The notes under the pieces are model-generated. The model was not told the DNA's origin. It was given only the letters and a program-made list of their open reading frames with translations, and ran no database searches. DNA of 64,000 nt from a virus, in IMG/VR virus record IMGVR_UViG_3300032820_000003, positions 21,064 through 85,063 of that record; one strand, 5' to 3'. Numbering within the stretch: position 1 is the first letter of the stretch; the number at the start of each line of letters is the position of its first letter. Position numbers and translations under genes: made by a program. Shown here in pieces: positions 58,301 through 64,000 of this stretch.

Positions 58301-59964
58301 CTATCAGATAATCGTATATTAGCCTTAGTACCATTTCCATCAGTCCGAAGATACATATGATCTCCAGACCTAATACCAAACATATTAGTATGTAAAGTCT
58401 GAGTACTGTCTATAGTTGCTGCGGTAGCTGCCTCAGTTTGAAAATACATAGTAGTAGTATTATGATCGTAATAAATTTTGGAAACATCATTGTCATTTGC
58501 ATCCCCAAATAACAATCCTGAAGTTCCATTAGCAGCAGTTAAAAATTGTAAGTAATTTGTGCCAGCCCTTTCTAAAACTATTTGTGCTGAAGCATGTGGA
58601 TTTACACCTGTATCATCTACCTTAACGTGCAGTAAATTAGCAGATGATGTTTCTCCTATTCCTACGTTTCCTGCACCAGTTATATTCAAATCGGTACGGG
58701 AATCTGTAGCGTTCCTTATTCGGAAATTACCGCCATTGTTACCAACTATATATTTATCTCCCCCATCTGTATCTTCATATGTAATGTCAGGTGCGCCATC
58801 TTTAAGATGGAGTAACGTTTCTGGAGCATCATCTCCAATTCCTACATTTCCCGTATTTAATATAGTCATTGCATCATAAGCTACTGCCCCATGATTACGA
58901 ACTTGAAATGTCATAGTGCCGCTATAATTTCCATCACCAGTAGTTGTCTTGGTGACCTTAATTCCCCCCATAATTGCCTGAGAACCAGACGTATGTTGAT
59001 TGAGGAATATAATCCCAGCATCAGGAGTAGAACCAAATGCAGTAGAAGATTGAATAGCTAACTGTCCTAGTGCTGTACCTTCTCCTGCTTCAGCACCGTA
59101 TATATGTGTTAAGTACGTAGGAGATATTCCTATTCCTACTTTTCCATTTCTAAAGTTCCAATCTCCACCATAAGTATGGAAAACAAAATCATTCGCATCT
59201 AAATCAGAACGTAATCCAGTTAAAAATCTATCTGTTCCGTTAGCCGTCTGATGACGAAGTGCTGATTGGTCACCCTTTATTATAAGTTGATCAGTTAATG
59301 TTTTAGACCCAGCAATAGTTTGTGCGCCTGTTGTGTAAACCCCATTAGTAACTGTACCAGCATTTCCCGAAGTATTACCCGTAACGTTACCAACTAAATT
59401 TGCTTCAAGAGTTCCAGTTGTAATTGTAAGGCTACTTGCAGTTCCTGTATCCGTAGTTGTACCGAAGTGGAATCTATCATTATCTTCATCCCACGCCATA
59501 ATTGCGTTATGACCACTAGAACCTCTCTCGATAATAATTCCTGCATCTGCTCCCGTACTTGCACCACTTGCCAGTTCAATTATTTTATCAGAAATTGTTG
59601 TATTAGTCGAATTTACTGTTGTAGTTGTGCCAGTAACATTTAAATTACCCGCAGTAATTGTCCCTGTTGTTGTAATTGCTCCAGACCCAACATCTATTGA
59701 TGTAAATCCTGATGTTATTGAACCCGCATTTAACGCCCCAACAGTTGTAAGAGAAGACGTAACAATATTAGAATTTAATGTTGTACCAGATAAATTAGCG
59801 GCAGTAGATGTGATTTCATTCCATGAATCTCCATCCCATTGATATACTTTATTAGTATCTGTTTCGACAAACAACACCCCCTTCTCATTTGCGGTAAGAG
59901 TAGGTCGAACTGGATCATCTGTAGATAATCCTGATATCGTTGTTCCTATATATTGTGTTGCCAT
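55390..59964 (-). CDS. long tail fibre protein, 1524 aa
   Basis: ATG at 59964 follows AAGGAGATTTT. N-terminus (TANEKGVLFVETDTNKVYQWDG) is the common fibre module with the SWNEI motif; the middle consists of repeated beta-helix-like segments (GNVGIG, TTTGTI, DRFHFG), the C-terminal third has a different repeating beta domain with YxxP and Gly. No S74 domain at its end. Function: host attachment. Confidence 0.75.
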   Translation of the reverse strand: MATQYIGTTISGLSTDDPVRPTLTANEKGVLFVETDTNKVYQWDGDSWNEITSTAANLSGTTLNSNIVTSSLTTVGALNAGSITSGFTSIDVGSGAITTTGTITAGNLNVTGTTTTVNSTNTTISDKIIELASGASTGADAGIIIERGSSGHNAIMAWDEDNDRFHFGTTTDTGTASSLTITTGTLEANLVGNVTGNTSGNAGTVTNGVYTTGAQTIAGSKTLTDQLIIKGDQSALRHQTANGTDRFLTGLRSDLDANDFVFHTYGGDWNFRNGKVGIGISPTYLTHIYGAEAGEGTALGQLAIQSSTAFGSTPDAGIIFLNQHTSGSQAIMGGIKVTKTTTGDGNYSGTMTFQVRNHGAVAYDAMTILNTGNVGIGDDAPETLLHLKDGAPDITYEDTDGGDKYIVGNNGGNFRIRNATDSRTDLNITGAGNVGIGETSSANLLHVKVDDTGVNPHASAQIVLERAGTNYLQFLTAANGTSGLLFGDANDNDVSKIYYDHNTTTMYFQTEAATAATIDSTQTLHTNMFGIRSGDHMYLRTDGNGTKANIRLSDSDSEVQFNNASNAGILSFGTHINSTLNKNLSMRTKYVSSQYKVQVGLNIDDPFQNVAGGTVDLDVSGLHIKDTVAHGQLLIEANPPSLHVMDSGGASNDKWMMYRIDGGLGWFQSLNDDGSDRVDNILVMDMGTGHAGFNAVPKQDWNSSFQAIHLGNQTAFANFTSRGGYWLNNVRYNGSSQFTYINNDEACVIDLVDGCFRFRTAGVGSADAAASLAAKFYIANNGQTVIGSSTVKGNAKLSMYGGIWVDPQTWQLAGSGNDSTAEVAMVLDGYGGIYSWFDGYNRNIIKSVATGIIEIGQGNTGIWNTIDLHPGNAGKVRIYGDDPSSSNEMLIATFEDANLTLAGQIKISGGSPGADKVLTSDANGLATWEEASGGGGGTMQLTVASGHTITPGMVVGINSSGQAVEYTTTGADYTGLKLYSYPADQETYTYRYPKVLYDTETDIHILIAVKCLASTNEPLTDGSANQGMFAIPFTIDANDNYTFGTEMRITSDCPVYGHNYHAAMLETRQQAVVIVNYATAGSNWTANQGKKGWLLKTKATSPTTVVASTEFTIVTHTADSYSPYYGDGSSGSDHRGVVSYGGSSYYAKARVLDFGTAWNETQGGANNVTVGSEYNMINSAAYYPKPVAWAHQDKTGNSGTQFFMGTYSHIHGFDIGSSGTTINTITTGNWQPYYPHPQDLVWAGINGEVHMTGGYSSSYQYEMRITISASDNTTTQDNTNLNQSINGGSSGGGTSAVIQVYAGESDSFLHIYHKNQNGTWYGFPGDDGFHDASWNVKRITVDSQNRYTPAHFPTVPDLRLNPWVAGHGLGNNIGQIGACHNADRNRVVVAAETYTYGADGADQRPTRNRTNTRKITIGLYMLKVASGETDRLNDFGTANGIFVGLGADASNVTAGNTATVTVTGGVNERLSGLTAGREYYIDEFGSIFKNGPPQQSQDLIRLGTAVSSTKLLVMGDTPTHRAYG

Positions 59965-59994
59965 AAAATCTCCTTAATAATATAGACCTTTATT

Positions 59995-60004
59995 TATTAT
60001 ACTG
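59995..60004 (-). promoter_or_regulatory. late-type promoter box CAGTATAATA
   Basis: CAGTATAATA, one base from the consensus, about 30 bases upstream of the 1524-residue fibre gene. No -35 box. Partly overlaps the end of the 60009 gene region. Confidence 0.55.
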
Positions 60005-60008
60005 ATTT

Positions 60009-60410
60009 CTACTCCAGAATATATTGCCAATGTTCCTCTGACCACGTATGAGATTTGCCTCTATGGTCATACAGCATAACTTTATTGCCGTCATCATCAT
60101 CAACTTCCAAATATATTGGATCAGGTAATTCAGGAACGGGCGATTTAAACCAATCATTTACTGGATCATAGATATACCCTTGAGAAGGAAAACATTTTCG
60201 GGGATTAACAGAAGGTTTAGTTTTATATACCCGTATATATTTATATGTAGTATTCAATAAATTTCTACAAAAAATTTGTCCCGTTGCTTCATCTGGAGCA
60301 TCTTCAGCAGAAACAACTAAAGCCCCGCCAGTAGCTATATTATTATCGTCTACTTCTGCATAAACAATCTCTGGCCCATCGTAATCCCAATACATAACTC
60401 CTTCAGGCAT
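60009..60410 (-). CDS. tail fibre-associated hypothetical protein, 133 aa
   Basis: ATG at 60410 overlaps the stop of the upstream gene. Acidic, aromatic sequence (GVMYWDYDGPEIVYAEV, HTWSEEHWQYILE). It sits between the fibre and adhesin genes, where fibre chaperones commonly lie; no family recognised. Confidence 0.5.
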   Translation of the reverse strand: MPEGVMYWDYDGPEIVYAEVDDNNIATGGALVVSAEDAPDEATGQIFCRNLLNTTYKYIRVYKTKPSVNPRKCFPSQGYIYDPVNDWFKSPVPELPDPIYLEVDDDDGNKVMLYDHRGKSHTWSEEHWQYILE

Positions 60411-61618
60411 TACGCTACCACATATCTAATTACAACTATTCCGCTGCCCCCGGAATTCCCATCACCAGTTCCACCATCGCCAGTATTTGCCGATCCCGTA
60501 TAATTACCACCAGATGGTCTATTGTCTCCGTTTCTCCCACGAGAACCTCCACCACCAGCATAATAAACATCGCTTCCCGTTCTTATTTTATTAGCTTTTG
60601 CTGCCCCACCTTTTCCAGTAGTTGAAGTTGAGTACCAGCCTCCAGCAGTACCGCCGCCGCCAGCACCGCCTCCACCTCCACTAATAAACTGACCGCCAGT
60701 AGCGTTAACTCCATCAGCACCACCATTCCCAGCCTTTCCACCCGCATGAGCAGCAGTACTAGTAAAGGTATTGGTTACGTAATTATCTCCCGATGTATTA
60801 TATGTATTATTATAATAATACGAGTTTCCATATTGATTACTCATCCAGTTACCATAAATACCTCCACCACCAGACCCGCCATGTCCTCCAGCATTAGAGT
60901 TATCACTAGCACCTCCCGTTATACCACCAAATACGCCTCCATTACTTGAAGAATAGTTACCTGAAAATCCTCCCCCACCTCCACGAACAATTACCAGATA
61001 AGTGCTTCCATCAGCTAATCTTATATAACTTCCATTACCCCCACTTCCAGAGTAGTCATATCCACCGCCAGAACCTCCTGAACCAACGTAGACAGTATAG
61101 TTTTGAGCCGTAATATCCTTCTTTTGCGCCCGACCAATACTATTATGTTCATTATAATAATTTTGTTGACCATATAAATTTCGATTATCAAACGGTACAG
61201 AGTAGTCATAGTATTCCATGCCACCAGCACCGCCGCCGCCGCCATACCTAGTAGCACCGCCACCATAACCACCAGCACCACCTCCACCACCAACACATAG
61301 AACAGAAATAGTAGCATCAGTACCTACTGAACTAACTGCGAAGGTTCCACTAGAAGTAAATGTATGTACTTTGTAATTTTTACTCCCCTGTCCATCGATA
61401 TCAGCGGTGTATGTAGTTACAGTTCCACCAGTAGCAGATGTATATGTAACATTAGAAGCCCCATACATATCTGTGGCTAACTGTATTTCACCAGAAGCTG
61501 GAACATCACCTTTATCACGATAGTCGGACATTTGAATTTCTTGGCTGCCATCATGTGTGCCAGTAAATTCATTGTAGATATCGGACATTTTCATTTGTCC
61601 ACTACCTTGAAGTGCCAT
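60410..61618 (-). CDS. glycine-rich adhesin
   Basis: 402 residues. The start (GQMKMSDIYNEFTG then IQMSDYRDKGDVPA) is a common N-terminal module of marine phage adhesins. The middle and C-terminus contain long Gly runs separated by Ser/Tyr/Asn (GGGGGAGG, GGSGGGGIYG), as in T4-type gp38 adhesins, and close GGSGIVVIRYVVA. ATG at 61618 follows ACAGGAGTTGAAGA. Confidence 0.7.
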   Translation of the reverse strand: MALQGSGQMKMSDIYNEFTGTHDGSQEIQMSDYRDKGDVPASGEIQLATDMYGASNVTYTSATGGTVTTYTADIDGQGSKNYKVHTFTSSGTFAVSSVGTDATISVLCVGGGGGAGGYGGGATRYGGGGGAGGMEYYDYSVPFDNRNLYGQQNYYNEHNSIGRAQKKDITAQNYTVYVGSGGSGGGYDYSGSGGNGSYIRLADGSTYLVIVRGGGGGFSGNYSSSNGGVFGGITGGASDNSNAGGHGGSGGGGIYGNWMSNQYGNSYYYNNTYNTSGDNYVTNTFTSTAAHAGGKAGNGGADGVNATGGQFISGGGGGAGGGGTAGGWYSTSTTGKGGAAKANKIRTGSDVYYAGGGGSRGRNGDNRPSGGNYTGSANTGDGGTGDGNSGGSGIVVIRYVVA

Positions 61619-64000
61619 TCTTCAACTCCTGTATTTCATCTTTAAGTTCTTTAATGGACTCTACAAGTAATCCTATAATTCCATTGTAGTTTAAGTATTT
61701 ATATGAACTATCATCATTTAAATTATCAACATCAGTAACTAATTCTGGTAATACTTTTTCTACGTCTTGTGCTATTAATCCAGCACTACTCCCTTTATTC
61801 TCCCGTTTCCAATCAAACGAAACACCTTTTAATTGAGATATTTTATCTAATGCGTGGTCTATTACATTAATGTTTTCCTTTAATGCTATATCCGAACCTA
61901 CTGAGCCAGAAAATGCGTAGACATCTCCATCTGCATGGAAATCTCCATCAGTTTCAAATCTAAATTCTTCAGCAGACATCCCCGGATAGAAAGATATGTT
62001 TCCCGATGACCAAATATGCGTAGGAGCGGCGTATGAATTGCTAGGAACGCTACCATAAATTATGGTTTTAACATTTCCACTTCCGTCTAGCCATCTAAGT
62101 CCAGAACCACCCGCACCGTCATTAGCTTCTAAGAATGTAACGCTTTCATTTCTTGCAGTTCCTTCTAAAGTCCCAGAGCCAATAGTAATTGCATTATCTC
62201 CATTGCCATCAATTCTGACACGCCCTTTACCTGAACCAGAATAAGCTGTTCCCCCAATACCCATATCACCATTAGTGAAATAAGAACTGCCTGATACATG
62301 TAGTTTTGCAGACGGAGTTGTGCCAGCACCCGTTCCAATTCCTACATTGCCTTGATAATCAAAGGTAGCTATTGTTGTACCGCTACCTAAATTTGTGGCT
62401 CTTGCCCCTAAATATTCAATCTTAAATGCTCTTGGGTTATGTGAATCTGCCCATAACGCCCAACTTCTATCGTCAGTATTAGAGGAAGTTAATATTATTC
62501 CACCTTCTCTAGACGAACCGCTAATAGTTTCAGACCCAAACAATGCATATTTATTTGCGCCAGTAGAGTTATCAATTACGTCTAACCTAGTAGATGGAGC
62601 AATTGACCCAATTCCTAGTTTCCCTTCAGAACTTAATTGCATATGTTTCTGAACAGCAGTACCACCAACGGCTCCTGTCCAAAATCCTAATGCTGTAGCA
62701 CTTCCATAAGTATTTTCATTAACCATACCAATTCTGGCTCTTACATCTCCAGCACTCCAGCTACCACTCGCATCAGCAGAAGCGAAATCAATATTTGTAT
62801 TTTGTGTATTAGCAGTAAATGTTCCTGATGTTGTGTTATACAATCTCAATGTTACGGGATTAGTTCCATTTAAGTTACTTCCCCCTGTGATTTGAAGTTT
62901 TTGTTGGGCAGTCGTTGTTGGGGCTGCACCAACTCCTACGTTTCCAGTAGTTCTTTCCACAATTAAAGCATTAGCAGCATTGATAGTTTCTATCTTTAAT
63001 TGGTTTGCAGAACCATCGTATTTCATCCACGCCTGTTCATTATTATCTGCTTCACCAAATGCTAGTTTTCCACTATCCGCATTATTTGCATTAGTCTGTC
63101 TAATAAATATGGTTGGGTCTGAACCGCCCTCTACATGAAGTAGTTGTTGTGGAGAAAGTGTTCCAACTCCTACATTCCCACTATTATTAATAAATATTCC
63201 ATTAGTGGTTGTACTACCAACATACAGCATCATATATGCATTTGCATGAGTATCCGCATTGTTAATAGTGAATTCACCGTTATAGCGTTTAAGAATGTTT
63301 GCTGCTGAAGTACCGTTATTAGCAGCATTGCGAGTAATTAATCTTAAATCTATAGCATCAGTTCCTGCTGTGCTAGAGATATTATATAAATCAAAATACT
63401 TTATTGCATTTACTGCTCCACCACTACCGTATGAGAAATCTCCAGAACCTTTCCAAGTATGCGTCCCAGCGGCTGTTAAAGTAAAATCAACAACCCCCGC
63501 TCTACCCATCCTTAAATCATCTTCATAAACATCCATAAAGTAATAGTTATATGTGGAGTCAAAATCAGCGGCAGTACCAAGTCTTAACTCTCCACCTTCT
63601 TTGTTTGCAGTACCTGAACCATTCCCATCACCACCCAAGGCATGGAATATGCCGTGATTCGTATCATTCAATCCCGTATATAAAGTAGCCGCAGATGTAT
63701 CCAGCCACATTACCTGAGTAGTTCCGTGTCGCCATTTAAAGTCTTCATTTGCTGGCATTGTATGTACCATCTCGCCAGCGTTAACATCTATTAAATGACT
63801 AGTATCTCCAAAGGCTATATAACCATCAGCTTGTATGGTAAGGTCACCTGAAAGGGTTGCTCCACCAGCGGTTGTTTCAAATTTCTTAGAATTGTCATAA
63901 TAGAGTTGTACTTCTGCTGAAGTATCAAATATAGCAGATGTATGACTAGAGTCTTGTATTTTTATATCTGCTGTACCGCCCCCATCAATAATATTGGTAG
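61602..64000 (-). CDS. tail fibre with S74 chaperone, 5' end beyond window
   Basis: The frame is open to the window edge, so the true start is outside; the ATG at 63770 is internal. The visible 799 codons comprise repeated beta segments (GNVGVG, TTAGTHTW, NSKKFETTAGG) and end in an S74 intramolecular chaperone of endosialidase: DIALKENINVIDHALDKISQLKGVSFDWK, then GLIAQDVEKVLPEL. The end overlaps the adhesin start by 17 bases. Confidence 0.75.
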   Translation of the reverse strand, partial: TNIIDGGGTADIKIQDSSHTSAIFDTSAEVQLYYDNSKKFETTAGGATLSGDLTIQADGYIAFGDTSHLIDVNAGEMVHTMPANEDFKWRHGTTQVMWLDTSAATLYTGLNDTNHGIFHALGGDGNGSGTANKEGGELRLGTAADFDSTYNYYFMDVYEDDLRMGRAGVVDFTLTAAGTHTWKGSGDFSYGSGGAVNAIKYFDLYNISSTAGTDAIDLRLITRNAANNGTSAANILKRYNGEFTINNADTHANAYMMLYVGSTTTNGIFINNSGNVGVGTLSPQQLLHVEGGSDPTIFIRQTNANNADSGKLAFGEADNNEQAWMKYDGSANQLKIETINAANALIVERTTGNVGVGAAPTTTAQQKLQITGGSNLNGTNPVTLRLYNTTSGTFTANTQNTNIDFASADASGSWSAGDVRARIGMVNENTYGSATALGFWTGAVGGTAVQKHMQLSSEGKLGIGSIAPSTRLDVIDNSTGANKYALFGSETISGSSREGGIILTSSNTDDRSWALWADSHNPRAFKIEYLGARATNLGSGTTIATFDYQGNVGIGTGAGTTPSAKLHVSGSSYFTNGDMGIGGTAYSGSGKGRVRIDGNGDNAITIGSGTLEGTARNESVTFLEANDGAGGSGLRWLDGSGNVKTIIYGSVPSNSYAAPTHIWSSGNISFYPGMSAEEFRFETDGDFHADGDVYAFSGSVGSDIALKENINVIDHALDKISQLKGVSFDWKRENKGSSAGLIAQDVEKVLPELVTDVDNLNDDSSYKYLNYNGIIGLLVESIKELKDEIQELKNGTSR

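Noticed and set aside
60410-61618. Gly-rich DNA repeats as a CRISPR or tandem repeat array
   Set aside because: The repeats are codon-level Gly/Ser repetition in an adhesin, without regular spacers.
1-64000. tRNA or rRNA genes
   Set aside because: No T-loop or anticodon-arm pattern was noticed by eye; a covariance search was not possible, so small tRNAs cannot be fully excluded.

Overview
The window is part of the genome of a tailed double-stranded DNA phage (Caudoviricetes), most likely a siphovirus-like phage of an aquatic bacterium. It is AT-rich and densely packed. Apart from one HNH endonuclease on the + strand (11.1 kb), every gene lies on the - strand, so transcription runs from 64 kb down to 1. 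Strong AGGAGG-type ribosome sites, sigma70-like promoters and stop/start overlaps (TAATG, ATGA) indicate a bacterial host. No integrase, lysogeny repressor, rRNA, tRNA or CRISPR array was recognised. Both window edges cut genes.

Layout in the direction of transcription. 64-55 kb: tail fibres and adhesins (a fibre ending in an S74 chaperone domain, a glycine-rich adhesin, a 1524-residue fibre). 55-44 kb: connector, tail completion, major tail protein, a tail assembly chaperone pair with a -1 frameshift site, a short tape measure candidate, distal tail protein and a tip protein ending in a second S74 domain. 44-39 kb: HTH/zinc protein, Hsp20, a sigma factor, DnaB-like helicase, CHC2/TOPRIM primase and an SSB candidate. 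39-33 kb: DNA polymerase I (Phe at the 762 position), MazG-like and DUF1599-like proteins, RecA-like recombinase, Vsr/DUF559-like and Cas4-like nucleases, RuvC-like resolvase. 33-28 kb: terminase subunits and class II (B12) ribonucleotide reductase. 28-13 kb: a membrane protein, small proteins, a glutaredoxin interrupted by an in-frame UGA, portal, a metallopeptidase-domain head protein, an HTH/phosphoesterase, scaffold, major capsid and XkdF-like protease. 13-0 kb: about 45 small genes, many with zinc-ribbon Cys pairs or one membrane helix, including an L7/L12-like domain protein and a CxC-rich metallothionein-like protein.

Two promoter classes can be read directly. One is TTGACA, 18 bp, TATAAT-like (ten cases, mostly 0.5-11 kb plus the hsp20 gene), probably early host-sigma promoters. 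The other is a TAGTATAATA box without a conserved -35 (eight cases, mostly before virion genes), a candidate late promoter for the phage's own sigma factor. The strongest unusual signal is at 26588-26818: a glutaredoxin/NrdH reading frame in which TGA replaces the first Cys of a CGPC active site, followed at the distance expected for a bacterial SECIS element by a short hairpin. It may be a phage selenoprotein serving the nearby ribonucleotide reductase. The alternative is a point nonsense mutation or a sequence error.
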